A stretch of 64,000 bases of DNA from NCBI RefSeq assembly GCF_000014565.1, contig NC_008268.1, positions 3,596,001 to 3,660,000 on the forward strand, read 5' to 3'. The notes beneath the pieces were generated by a model, which saw only the letters and a list, made by a program, of their open reading frames with translations, was not told the DNA's origin and did no database searches. A program made the translations under genes and the position numbers. This stretch comes from Rhodococcus jostii RHA1. Lineage in GTDB: Bacteria; Actinomycetota; Actinomycetes; Mycobacteriales; Mycobacteriaceae. Each line of letters starts with the position of its first letter. Position 1 is the stretch's first letter. Positions 31,751 to 41,126 of this stretch are shown piece by piece.

Positions 31751-33394
31751 TCAGGACACGGTGGAGGCCGCGCGGGCCTCCGCCCGGGTGAGCGCGAAAC
31801 CGGAGTAGCCGCCTGCCACTACCTCGTCGCACGTCGCCCGGTAGGTGGGGGCGCCGCCGAGGTAGACCATGCAGGCACGAGGCTTGCCGGGAATGTTCGC
31901 GCCCATGTACCACGAGTTCGTCTCCGGCAGCAGGGTCTGGTCGGCGATCTCGTTGGTCAAGGCACCCCAATCGCTTTCGGCCTGCGCGGTGGGCTCGATG
32001 ACGTCGAGGTCGCGTCGGTCCAGGTAGTCGATCGCGTCGGTCGCGAAGTCGACGTGGTCCTCGATGGCGAGTGGCATGTTGTAGAGCACCGACGGCGACT
32101 GCGGTCCCGTGATGAGGAACAGGTTGGGGAACTCGTTGACCATGATGCCGAGGTAGGTCCTGGGTCCGTGCTCCCACTTCTCGGCCAACGGCAAACCGCC
32201 CCGACCGCGGATGTCCATGGCCATCAACGGACCGGTCATCGCGTCGAATCCGGTTGCGAGGACGATGGTGTCGACCTCGTAGACGCGGTCACCGACCCGG
32301 ACTCCGGTCGGCGTGATCTCGTCGATCGGCGTGGACTTCACGTCGACGACACTCACCGAGTCGCGGTTGAACGCCTCGTAGTAGTTGGTCTCGAGCGGGG
32401 GACGCTTGGTGCCGTACGCGTAGCCCGTCGGCGCCAGCGTCGCGGCCTTCGCCGGGTCCTGCACCCGCTCGTGGATCCGGTCGCGGATGTAGTCGGCGAT
32501 CGTGTCGTTGGCCTTCTTGTCGAACAGGATGTCCTGGTAGGAGTCGATGAACAACCGGAACCCGCCGGCGTTCCAGCGCTCGTCGAACGTGCGGCGGCGC
32601 TCCTCGGCGTCGACGGCGAGCGCGGACGGCTGCACCTGATTGAACGGGACGCCGAGGAAGTGGTTGCGGGCCGCGGTCCGCACGTCCGCATAGTTGCTCT
32701 TGATGTCCGCCAATTCGTTCGGGTCCATCGGACCGTTGCCGAGAGGGGTCGCGAAGTTGGGGGTGCGCTGGAAGACCACCAGTTCGGCGGCGTCCTCGGC
32801 GATGAACGGGATGGCCTGGATGCCGCTGGCCCCGGTCCCGATCACGGCCACCCTCTTGCCGGTGAAGTCGGCGCCCTCACGTGGCCAGTTGCCGGTGAGC
32901 AGCACCTCGCCGCGGAAGTTGTCGATACCGCCGAACTCCGGCGTCTTCGGCACCGACAGGTTGCCTGCCCCCGAGATGAAGTACCGGCTGCGCACGACGG
33001 CGCCGTCGTCGGTGCGGACCGTCCACACCGAGTTCTCGTCGTCCCAGTGCACGCCGACCACGCGGGTGTCGAACGTGATGTCTTTGCGCAGGTCGAAGCG
33101 GTCGGCGACGTGTTCGAGGTAGCGGAGGATCTCCGGCTGTCCGGCGAACCGCTCACTCCACTGCCATTCCTGCTGCAGATCCTCGTCGAACGAGTACGAA
33201 TAGTGGACGCTCTCGATGTCGCAGCGGGCACCCGGATAGCGATTCCAGAACCAGGTGCCGCCGACCTCCGAGCCGGCTTCGAACACCCGTGTCGACAGCT
33301 TCATCGTGTCGCGCAGCTTGCGCAGGGCGTAGAGGCCGGCGAATCCGGCACCCACGACGACGACGTCGACGTCGGCAGAAATGGTCTTTGACAT
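31751..33394 (-). CDS. Baeyer-Villiger-type flavin monooxygenase with altered fingerprint
   Basis: The product is 547 residues. The FAD Rossmann motif GAGFAG is at 15-20, the NADPH motif GTGASG at 186-191 and ATGFDAMTG at about 385. The BVMO fingerprint F-x-G-x3-H-x3-W appears at 160-170 as FRGEVLLTGNW, so the conserved His is Leu166. The rest matches cyclohexanone/steroid-type BVMOs, which insert oxygen next to a ketone using NADPH and O2. The ATG at 33394 follows GAGGAGC. The esterase downstream supports a ketone-ester pathway. Confidence 0.88.
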   Translation of the reverse strand: MSKTISADVDVVVVGAGFAGLYALRKLRDTMKLSTRVFEAGSEVGGTWFWNRYPGARCDIESVHYSYSFDEDLQQEWQWSERFAGQPEILRYLEHVADRFDLRKDITFDTRVVGVHWDDENSVWTVRTDDGAVVRSRYFISGAGNLSVPKTPEFGGIDNFRGEVLLTGNWPREGADFTGKRVAVIGTGASGIQAIPFIAEDAAELVVFQRTPNFATPLGNGPMDPNELADIKSNYADVRTAARNHFLGVPFNQVQPSALAVDAEERRRTFDERWNAGGFRLFIDSYQDILFDKKANDTIADYIRDRIHERVQDPAKAATLAPTGYAYGTKRPPLETNYYEAFNRDSVSVVDVKSTPIDEITPTGVRVGDRVYEVDTIVLATGFDAMTGPLMAMDIRGRGGLPLAEKWEHGPRTYLGIMVNEFPNLFLITGPQSPSVLYNMPLAIEDHVDFATDAIDYLDRRDLDVIEPTAQAESDWGALTNEIADQTLLPETNSWYMGANIPGKPRACMVYLGGAPTYRATCDEVVAGGYSGFALTRAEARAASTVS

Positions 33395-33616
33395 GCGTTG
33401 GGCTCCTCGGGACGATGGGTTCCGGCTGGAGTCGAGCGGGCAACCGGGGTATGCCAACGACAATGGCCCACGTCACATCACCCCCACACCGGGTAAAACA
33501 CCCCCTCGGTTACCTGTGTTGTCCGTCACATTCGGTGGGGGTAGGTTTCGTTCCACACCTGGCTAACCGGACACGGGAGAAATCCACTGACTCGCTCGAG
33601 AGAACTCACGAGGTCG

Positions 33617-35908
33617 ATGACCAGCTTCGTCGGCCGACGCCGCGAGATCGAGGAAGCCCGCGCACGACTGCAGCAATCCCGGCTCGTGTCGCTGCTCGGT
33701 GCCGGCGGCGTGGGCAAGACGCGGCTGGCCGAGGAACTCGCGGTCCGCTCCGCCCGCGCCTTCCGCGATTCCGTCCGGTGGATCGACCTCGCGCCCGTCC
33801 GCGATCCCGACGCACTGCCCTCCGCGGCCGCGGCCGCGCTCGGCGTCACCGACCAGTCGAGCCGTGCGGTGATGGACAAGGTGATCGACCAACTGCAGTC
33901 CCGGCATATGCTGATCGTCCTCGACAACTGCGAGCACCTACTGTCCGCGGCAAGCGAATTCGTCAGCACCGTCCTCGCCTCCGCGCCGGAGGTCCGGATC
34001 CTCACCACGAGTCGCGAACCGCTCGGGATCGCCGGCGAATTCACGTACCTCCTTCCACCGCTGAGCACTCCGGGTGACATCGAGGACTGCCGCGCCGCGG
34101 ACATCGCCACGTTCGAATCGGTGTCGTTGCTCGTGGAGCGCGCGCAGGGCGTCGTCGCCGACTTCCGCCTCACCGACGCGAACGCCCCCGCCGTCGCACA
34201 GTTGTGCAATCAGCTCGACGGGATCCCGCTCGCCATCGAACTCGCCGCCGCCCGGCTGCGGTCGCTGTCCGCGTCGCAGCTCGTCGAACGCCTCGACCAG
34301 CGTTTCGCACTCCTCACCGGCGGTGACCGGGCGGCGATGCCTCGCCAGCAGACGCTGCGCGCCCTCATCGACTGGAGTTACGAACTGTGCTCGGACACCG
34401 AGCGGCTGCTGTGGTCGCGGCTCGCCGTGTTCCCCGGAAGCTTCGATCTCGAAGCCGCGGAAGCCGTCAGCGGGTTCGGTGCGCTGTCGGACTCGCCGGT
34501 CATCGACGTCCTCGACCGCCTGGTCGGAAAATGCCTTGTCACCGTGGACCGTTCGACCGAACGTCTCCGCTACTCGCAGCTGATGACGGTGCGGGAGTAC
34601 GGGCACGAGCTCCTCGAACTGAGCGGGGAGCGCGACGAGCTGTACCGGCGACATCTCGAGCATTATTCGGAGCGCGCCCGCCGGTCGTCGCTCGACTGGT
34701 GCGGGCCAGGACAATCGGAGATCCTCGCGGGACTGCGGATCGACCACCCCAACCTCGTGGCCGCCCTGGACTGGGCCCTGCACGACGACTCGCAGCGGGC
34801 GGCGGCCGCGGAACTGGCCGTCTCGCTGCGGTACCACTGGATCGCGGGCGGCAACCTGTCCGACGGGAGGACCCGGCTCGAGCGGATACTGCTACGGCTC
34901 ACCGACCCCACCCGGGAACGGGGCGACGTGCTGTGGGTGACCGCGTGGACCGCGCTGATCCAGGGTGACCGCGACGCCGCGCGCGAACACCTCGACGAGT
35001 GCACGGCGATCGCGACCGCGCTCGGTGACGAACGACTTCGCGCGCACGCCGACCACTGGGCGGGGATCCACGCCGTGTTCTCCGGCCGCCCCGACGAAGC
35101 CATCGGGCTGTTCCGTGATGCCATCGCCGTCCACCGCGCCGTCGGCGACACGGCCTCGGTGCTGACCGCGTCGTTCGAGATGGGCATGGCGCAGACCTAC
35201 GACGGCCGGCTCGACGACGCCCTCGAGACGTGCCGGGACGTGATCGCGGTGGCGGACGTGCACGGCGAGAAGTGGAACAAGGCCTACGCCCTGTGGGTTT
35301 CGAGCGTCGCGTACTTCCACCTGGGCCGGGGCGACGATGCCGTCGACGCTGCCCAGCAGGCGCTGCGGATCCAGCGCGACTTCAAGGACAAGATCTGCAC
35401 GGCTCTGTCGATCGAGGTGCTGTCGTGGGTGGCCACGTCGAGCGGTGACGCGAACGCGGCGGCCAGGCTGTGCGGCGCCGCGAAGGGTGTGTGGCATCGG
35501 CTGGGCACGTCCGTCGCCGCCTTCGGCCCCCATATCACCGACGACTCGCTGTCGTCGGAGCGCGACGCCGCCCGCATGGTCGGGCCCGACGAGTTCGCCC
35601 AGCTCGCAACGCCTGCGGTCCGGCTCACCATCGAGGAAGCCGTCGACCTCGCACTGGGCACCCCCACCGAGCGCAGGGCGCCGCGCGCCGAGGCGTCGCC
35701 GCTCACCAAACGGGAACAGGAGATCGCCGACCTGCTCGCCCAGGGCCTCAGCAATCGGCAGATAGCCGAGGCGTTGGTGATCTCGCGGCGCACCGTCGAC
35801 GGACACGTCGAGCACATCTTCGACAAGCTGGCCGTCAGCTCCCGCACGCAGGTGGCGGCGTGGGTCGCAGCCCGGGCGCATCCCCCCGTCGTGGAGACCG
35901 GCCGATAG
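33617..35908 (+). CDS. LuxR-family regulator with NB-ARC-type ATPase and TPR-like middle
   Basis: The product is 763 residues. The P-loop GAGGVGKT is at 28-35, LIVLDNCEHLL (Walker B) near 97, and GIPLAIELAAARL near 205. A helical TPR-like region covers about 340-640, and a LuxR HTH (LTKREQEIADLLAQGLSNRQ, RRTVDGHVEHIFDKL) covers about 697-755. Such large ATP-dependent regulators often control a neighbouring pathway; the divergent monooxygenase-esterase pair is the obvious target. No in-frame ATG or GTG exists between the preceding stop and 33617. Confidence 0.9.
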   Translation: MTSFVGRRREIEEARARLQQSRLVSLLGAGGVGKTRLAEELAVRSARAFRDSVRWIDLAPVRDPDALPSAAAAALGVTDQSSRAVMDKVIDQLQSRHMLIVLDNCEHLLSAASEFVSTVLASAPEVRILTTSREPLGIAGEFTYLLPPLSTPGDIEDCRAADIATFESVSLLVERAQGVVADFRLTDANAPAVAQLCNQLDGIPLAIELAAARLRSLSASQLVERLDQRFALLTGGDRAAMPRQQTLRALIDWSYELCSDTERLLWSRLAVFPGSFDLEAAEAVSGFGALSDSPVIDVLDRLVGKCLVTVDRSTERLRYSQLMTVREYGHELLELSGERDELYRRHLEHYSERARRSSLDWCGPGQSEILAGLRIDHPNLVAALDWALHDDSQRAAAAELAVSLRYHWIAGGNLSDGRTRLERILLRLTDPTRERGDVLWVTAWTALIQGDRDAAREHLDECTAIATALGDERLRAHADHWAGIHAVFSGRPDEAIGLFRDAIAVHRAVGDTASVLTASFEMGMAQTYDGRLDDALETCRDVIAVADVHGEKWNKAYALWVSSVAYFHLGRGDDAVDAAQQALRIQRDFKDKICTALSIEVLSWVATSSGDANAAARLCGAAKGVWHRLGTSVAAFGPHITDDSLSSERDAARMVGPDEFAQLATPAVRLTIEEAVDLALGTPTERRAPRAEASPLTKREQEIADLLAQGLSNRQIAEALVISRRTVDGHVEHIFDKLAVSSRTQVAAWVAARAHPPVVETGR

Positions 35909-36019
35909 CCGGACCGTAACCGCCGGCCGCGCGAAAGGCACTGCACAGTCGGGAATCTCGACGGTCTATACTCCACCTCGTCGCCCACGGTCGTGGGCTC
36001 CACCACGGGGAGGCAACGC

Positions 36020-36307
36020 ATGACGTCGCAGCAGCAGGACACCTCGGCGGACCACAGCGGGCCGCTGGCACCGCCGCCCGCCAGCAGTCTGCCGCTCGCC
36101 ATTGTTGCGATCATCGCGTTCGTGCCGTTCGGCATCGTCGCACTGCTGCGCTCGCTCACCGTCCACCGACTGTGGGAGCGCGGCGAATACGACCTTTCGG
36201 TGCGCGCCGCCGCCGACGCCCGACAGTGGTCGATCCGCGCGATCGCCCTCGGCCTGTCGATCGCGGTGTTCGCGGTCGGGGCGGCGCTGGTGCTGTCGAA
36301 GCCCTAA
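36020..36307 (+). CDS. CD225/dispanin-family small membrane protein
   Basis: The product is 95 residues. A Pro-rich N-terminus leads into LPLAIVAIIAFVPFGIVALL, the loop HRLWERGEYDLSVRAAADAR and a second helix (AIALGLSIAVFAVGAALVL). This is the bacterial CD225 layout, of unknown function. The ATG at 36020 follows GGGGAGG. Its TAA stop shares four bases (CTAA) with the stop of the convergent glycosyltransferase gene. Confidence 0.8.
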   Translation: MTSQQQDTSADHSGPLAPPPASSLPLAIVAIIAFVPFGIVALLRSLTVHRLWERGEYDLSVRAAADARQWSIRAIALGLSIAVFAVGAALVLSKP

Positions 36308-37908
36308 ACGCTGTGAGCGGGAGCCGTTTCTACCGGCGGCCGTGGCCGTAGCCAGGCGGGTAGCCACTGCGGCTGCGCATCGGGCGCCTGGTCGAGCACG
36401 CCGCCCGCAGGATCGTCGATGAAGCCGTACCGCACGAGGTCCTCGCCGGGCCGGTAGATCTGGCGGATGATCAGCGCGCAGATGACCACGACCGCAATGT
36501 CGCGGACCACCACCGCGGCGGTGAACCACTGCTCGGGGAGTCCCTTGTCGGCCACGCCGAGGTAGTAGAACATCCGCGGCACCCACACCAGCGCGTCGAT
36601 CGTCATCCAGGCCAGCAGGATCCGCCGGTGCGGGAAGGCGAGCACGGCCAGCGGGACGAGCCACAGCGAATACTGCGGGCTCCACACCTTGTTGGTGAGC
36701 AGGAAACCCGCGACCAGCAGGAAACACAGTTGGGTCAGTCGCGGCCGTCGCGGCGCCGTCAGCGCGATGTACCCGATCCCGACGCACACGAGGGCGAACA
36801 GCATGAACGACACCGCGTTGAGGACGGTGGGCGCCTGACCGGCCGACAGGATCCCGTCGAACCCGGTCCAGCCCGTGAACGACGAGATGACGTTGTAGAC
36901 GGAGTCCGGGTCGGCGCCGCGTTCGGAGTTGAGCCGGAAGAATTCGGCCCAGCCGCGTGGGAACAGCAGGGCGATCGGCAGATTGACCGTCAGCCAAGCG
37001 CCGATACCGGTCAGCGCCGTCACCGACCACTCACGGACCTTGCCCGTGCGCAGGCACAGCACCAGCAGAGGCCCGAGGAGGAGCAGCGGATACAGCTTGG
37101 CGGCACCACCGAGGCCGAGCAGGATCCCGGCGAGCACCGGCCGTTTCCGCGACCACGCCAGCAGCCCACCCGCCGCGAAAGCCGTTGCGAGGGGATCGAA
37201 ATTCGTGAACGCGTGCACGATCACCAGCGGGGACACGGCGATCAGCGCGGCGTCCCAGATGCGGCGTCCGGCCAGAAGCGCACTCGCCCAGACGGTGACC
37301 AGCCACGCCAGCGCCAGACCGAGCGCGACGACGTTGAAATAGATCGCGACCTGCAGCGCACCGGGCAGCCAGTGCACCGCGTCCCACGACTTCGCGATCG
37401 TCATCGCGCCGTACTGGTAGAGCCCGGAGATCACCGGGTACTCCATGTAGCGGCGCTGGGTCTGGCCGTTGCCGGCGTCTTCCTCCCACCACTTCTTGTA
37501 GGGGAAGGCGCCCTCGTTCAACCGTTCCGCGCCATACAGCGGGACCGTGTCCGAGTAGCACATGGCGACGTACTGCCGGCTGCCACTCCAGTCGAGCCCG
37601 AGCGCGCCGTTCTCGCCGACCGGCGCCTGCTGGATGCACGGCGCCTTCGCGAACCAGCCGAGCGCGAGAAACACGATCGCCAGCAACAGAATGGCGCGCA
37701 TCGGCGTGAAGAACCGGCTGCGCCCGACGACCGCATGCCGTCCGACCGGACCACCGATCACCCCGGAGAGGTCGGCGGTCAGCGGATCGGTGCGCCCGGG
37801 AAGGTCCCGCCAATCCGCGGAACGCCGATCCTTCGCCAGCGGCGCGGGCGAGACGAATCCCGTCTCACCCGCGTCGCTGAAGGCGTGCGCGTCAGGGTTG
37901 TCGGCCAC
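36304..37908 (-). CDS. DUF2029/GT87-type membrane glycosyltransferase (Rv0051-like)
   Basis: The product is 534 residues. After a 65-residue cytoplasmic lead it has about eleven membrane helices, with GT-C features (CYSDTVPLYGAERLNEGAFP, YMEYPVISGLYQY, LTNKVWSPQYSLWLVPLAVL). The position directly downstream of ponA1 matches Rv0051 in M. tuberculosis, a gene of uncertain role in the envelope. The gap to ponA1 is 22 bases, which suggests an operon. The ATG at 37908 is used. Confidence 0.85.
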   Translation of the reverse strand: MADNPDAHAFSDAGETGFVSPAPLAKDRRSADWRDLPGRTDPLTADLSGVIGGPVGRHAVVGRSRFFTPMRAILLLAIVFLALGWFAKAPCIQQAPVGENGALGLDWSGSRQYVAMCYSDTVPLYGAERLNEGAFPYKKWWEEDAGNGQTQRRYMEYPVISGLYQYGAMTIAKSWDAVHWLPGALQVAIYFNVVALGLALAWLVTVWASALLAGRRIWDAALIAVSPLVIVHAFTNFDPLATAFAAGGLLAWSRKRPVLAGILLGLGGAAKLYPLLLLGPLLVLCLRTGKVREWSVTALTGIGAWLTVNLPIALLFPRGWAEFFRLNSERGADPDSVYNVISSFTGWTGFDGILSAGQAPTVLNAVSFMLFALVCVGIGYIALTAPRRPRLTQLCFLLVAGFLLTNKVWSPQYSLWLVPLAVLAFPHRRILLAWMTIDALVWVPRMFYYLGVADKGLPEQWFTAAVVVRDIAVVVICALIIRQIYRPGEDLVRYGFIDDPAGGVLDQAPDAQPQWLPAWLRPRPPVETAPAHSV

Positions 37909-37930
37909 TCCGCGAGGCTACCGGTCGCCG

Positions 37931-40519
37931 TTAACGGGCCGGAACCTGCTGCTGGGCGTTGCCATTACCGGCGTTCGGCGGCGTCGTCGTCTCCGGTTCC
38001 GCCGGAACCGCCGGGGCCGCGGTGGTGAGCCTCGGTGCCAGACCCGGAATCGGGATGGTGATCCCGGGCAGGATCTCGACCGGCGACGGCGTCACGACCA
38101 CCGGCGGCACGAGCTCCGTCGGCAGCTGGAACGTGCTCGTCGGCGGCGCTGATGTCTTGGTCGGTGCCGGTGCCGAATAGGCCGGGATACCCGACTGGCC
38201 ACCGATCGCACCCGGCTTCGGGAACTTCTCGACGTCGGTGCCCTCGAGGGCGCCGTCCATCGTGTCCTTCCAGATGTCGGACGGCAGACCGGAACCGTAG
38301 ATCATGGCGCCGCTGCTGTTCTCCAGCGCCTGACCGTCCGTGGTGCCCACCCACACCGCCGTGGACAGCGACGGGGTGTATCCGACCATCCAGGCGTCCT
38401 TGTTCTTGCCGGTGTCACCGAGCTGCGCGGTACCCGTCTTGGCCGCCGACGGGCGTCCGCCCGCCAGGTTGTGGCCGCGCGAGTACCCGGCGATGGGTTC
38501 CATCGCCGACGTCACGTTGTCGGCGACGTCCTTGTCGATGCGGTCCTCACCGGTGTCACCGCCACGGTCGAGCAGGACCGTTCCGTCGGCGCTGACGACC
38601 TTCTGCACGAAGTGCGGCGGGTGGTACGTACCCGAGGCGGCCAACGTGGCGTACGACGACGCCATGTCGAGGACCCTCGACTGGTACTGGCCGAGCACGA
38701 TGCCGTTGTTCGGACCGCTGCCGTCGGGCTCGGTCAGCGAAGGCCCGACACCGGGGATCTCCTTCGGGATACCCGCCTTGTGGGCCATGTCGGCGATCGC
38801 CTGCGGTCCACCGTCGAGTTCGAGCTCCTGACGGTAAAAGCTGGTGTTCAGCGAACGCTTCAACGCCTCGGCGATGGTGCAGGTGCCGCAGCCCTCGCCT
38901 TCGACGTTGCTGATGGTGATGCCGTTGACCGTGAGCTCCGAGCTGTCGTACATCTGTGACAGCGGGATGCCCTGATCCAGGGCCGCGGCGAGACCGAACA
39001 CCTTGAACGACGAACCGGTCTGCAGTCCGGCGTTCGCGAAGTCGTACCCCCCGCCGTCCTCGCCGCCGTAGTACGCGCGCACCGCGCCGGTCTTCGGGTC
39101 GACCGACACGACACCGGTACGCAGGTTCTCCGGCTCACCCTCCATGTTGGAGCGCGCCGAATCCACCGCCGCCGCCTGGGCGACCGGGTCGATCGTCGTG
39201 GTGATCTCGAGGCCCTCGGTGTTGAGCAGCTGCTCGCTGATCCCCGCCTCACCCAGCTCACGCAGAACCTGATTCTTGATCAGGCCCTCCGGTCCGGAGT
39301 CCTGGTTGCCGTTATCGACCTGCGCGATCGGCACGTACGGCGGATACTGCATCACCGACCGGGCCGACTGCTCCAGCGTTCCCGCCGACACCATGCCGTC
39401 GAGCACGTAGTTCCAGCGCGCCTGAGCACCCTCCGGGTTGGTCTCCGGATCGAGCAGCGACGGCAGCTGGATCGACGACGCCAGCACCGCGCTCTCCTCG
39501 ACCGTCAACTGGTCGACGGGCTTGTTGAAGTACGCCTTCGACGCGGCCGCGATGCCGTACGCACCACGCCCGAAGTAGATGGTGTTCAGGTACGCGGCGA
39601 GGATGTCGTCCTTGGACCACTCGCGGGCCATCTTCGACGAGATGACGAGTTCCTTCATCTTTCGCGTCAGCGAACGCTCGGAACCGACCATCGTCTTCTT
39701 CACGTACTGCTGCGTGATGGTCGAGCCACCGCCGGCGCTGTCCTTGCCCAGGACGTTGTCGCGGGCGGCACGCGCGAACCCACCGATCGAGAAGCCGGGG
39801 TTCGAGTAGAAGTCCCGGTCCTCGGCAGCGAGCACCGCGTCACGGGTGTGCTTCGGGATCTGGTCGAGCGTCACCTCGGTGCGGTTGCCCTCCGGCGGCA
39901 CGACCTTGCTCAGCACCGACGTTCCGTCGGACGCGTAGATCGTGGCCACCTGGTTGGTCTTGAGGTCGCCGGGCCGCGGGACGTCCTGAACGACGTATGC
40001 CGCCATGAACAGCAGGATCGGGATGATCAGCCCCATCGCGACGCACGCGTACGCCGTCCGGCGCACGATCTTCCACCGCGACTTCTTCACAGCCGTCTTC
40101 TTTCCACCCTTCGGCGGTTCGCCACCGCGGCCGCCGCCGGTCTTGCGACCGTTCGACGGCGGAGGTCCCGGCGGGCGCCCACCGGGACCCGACTGGTTAC
40201 GCGCCACCGGGGGCGCACCTGCAGGACGGCCGGGCGGCGGGCCCGGACGACGCGGCGGGGGACCCGGCGGACGCCCACCACCCTGCGGCGGCGGACCGGG
40301 ACGACGAGGCGGCGGGCCGGGGGGACGGCCACCACCCTGCGGGGGCGGAGGCGGCATCCGACGCGGCGGCGAGCCGCCCGATCGGCCCGGTGGGGGCCCA
40401 CCCGCAGGCTGTCCGCCGCGGGGTGGTGGACCTCCGGGGCGTCCCTGTGGCGGGGGGCCACTCGGTCGTCTCGGTCCGTTCGGTCGATCACCCGGGGCGT
40501 TGCTGCGGGGGGAACTCAC
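37931..40519 (-). CDS. ponA1: Class A penicillin-binding protein PonA1
   Basis: The product is 862 residues. Residues 1-150 are a Pro/Gly/Arg-rich cytoplasmic region with an 18-residue tandem repeat. A membrane helix is at about 155-177. The GT51 domain carries the catalytic Glu in AAEDRDFYSNPG. The transpeptidase domain carries GSSFKVF (S-x-x-K), SLNTSF (S-x-N) and KTGTAQ (K-T-G). The C-terminus is Pro/Thr-rich. It polymerises and crosslinks peptidoglycan. GTG 40519 has GGAGA seven bases upstream; the TTG two codons earlier is too close to it. Confidence 0.95.
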   Translation of the reverse strand: MSSPRSNAPGDRPNGPRRPSGPPPQGRPGGPPPRGGQPAGGPPPGRSGGSPPRRMPPPPPQGGGRPPGPPPRRPGPPPQGGGRPPGPPPRRPGPPPGRPAGAPPVARNQSGPGGRPPGPPPSNGRKTGGGRGGEPPKGGKKTAVKKSRWKIVRRTAYACVAMGLIIPILLFMAAYVVQDVPRPGDLKTNQVATIYASDGTSVLSKVVPPEGNRTEVTLDQIPKHTRDAVLAAEDRDFYSNPGFSIGGFARAARDNVLGKDSAGGGSTITQQYVKKTMVGSERSLTRKMKELVISSKMAREWSKDDILAAYLNTIYFGRGAYGIAAASKAYFNKPVDQLTVEESAVLASSIQLPSLLDPETNPEGAQARWNYVLDGMVSAGTLEQSARSVMQYPPYVPIAQVDNGNQDSGPEGLIKNQVLRELGEAGISEQLLNTEGLEITTTIDPVAQAAAVDSARSNMEGEPENLRTGVVSVDPKTGAVRAYYGGEDGGGYDFANAGLQTGSSFKVFGLAAALDQGIPLSQMYDSSELTVNGITISNVEGEGCGTCTIAEALKRSLNTSFYRQELELDGGPQAIADMAHKAGIPKEIPGVGPSLTEPDGSGPNNGIVLGQYQSRVLDMASSYATLAASGTYHPPHFVQKVVSADGTVLLDRGGDTGEDRIDKDVADNVTSAMEPIAGYSRGHNLAGGRPSAAKTGTAQLGDTGKNKDAWMVGYTPSLSTAVWVGTTDGQALENSSGAMIYGSGLPSDIWKDTMDGALEGTDVEKFPKPGAIGGQSGIPAYSAPAPTKTSAPPTSTFQLPTELVPPVVVTPSPVEILPGITIPIPGLAPRLTTAAPAVPAEPETTTPPNAGNGNAQQQVPAR
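40233..40340. repeat. 54-base tandem repeat encoding PonA1 Pro-rich units
   Basis: Two 54-base units, each ending CCACCACCCTGC (ends at 40286 and 40340), encode GGGRPPGPPPRRPGPPPQ on the minus strand. Unit number may vary between strains. Confidence 0.75.
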
Positions 40520-40606
40520 GTACAAATCTCCAGTGGTTGTGGACCGGCTTCAGTCCTGCGTTACGTCTGTGGGCACTCTTCTGCCCGCGTCCGTGTTCGG
40601 GCGTGT

Positions 40607-41038
40607 CTACTCGCTCGCGGTACGACGGCTCGGAGGCCGCGGCCGTGGCGACGAACGCCTGGGCCGTTTCGGTTCGGGCACGGTACCGAGAACATAGGAC
40701 TGGACCAAATGGTTCCAGCTGCAAGTCCGGCACACCTCGACCACGTGAACCGAGAACTCCTCCTGAGTGGACGCGAGACGCACCAACTCCTCGGCCGTAC
40801 GAGCCGAACCCGACACCGGGCCCAACTTGTCACCGAAGACCCAGGAGACCAGAGTCAACTGCTCCTTACGGCAGATCGGGCACACCACATCACTGCCCTT
40901 GCCGTGGAACTTTGCGGCACGAAGCAGGTAGGGGCTGGCGTCACACACCTCTGTGACACCCGTCCTGCCCGAGTAGACCTCGGCCAGGAGTGACCGGCGC
41001 TGAAGCGCATAGTCCACCACCTGCCGCTGTATCCGCAC
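40607..41038 (-). CDS. DUF5318 family protein (Rv0049-like)
   Basis: The product is 143 residues. IQRQVVDYALQRRSLLAEVY, then CDASPYLLRAAKFHG, VVCPICRKEQLTLVSWVFGD and VEVCRTCSWNHLVQSYVLG match the family that lies next to ponA1 in mycobacteria. Two CxxC pairs form a likely zinc site. GTG 41038 matches the mycobacterial start; GTG 41092 is an in-frame alternative. The basic Pro/Arg tail is species-specific. Confidence 0.85.
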   Translation of the reverse strand: MRIQRQVVDYALQRRSLLAEVYSGRTGVTEVCDASPYLLRAAKFHGKGSDVVCPICRKEQLTLVSWVFGDKLGPVSGSARTAEELVRLASTQEEFSVHVVEVCRTCSWNHLVQSYVLGTVPEPKRPRRSSPRPRPPSRRTASE

Positions 41039-41126
41039 GGAGACCAGAGTACGTGCGTCGCGTCCGGAGAGAAGGGGTCGGTCGAGTGACACTGGTCAAA
41101 CACGGTTGCCGCACTACGATGCCGGT

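Noticed and set aside
34387..34968. Arg-rich frame inside the LuxR-type regulator gene
   Set aside because: It is a shadow of the 763-residue regulator, which has complete ATPase and HTH domains.
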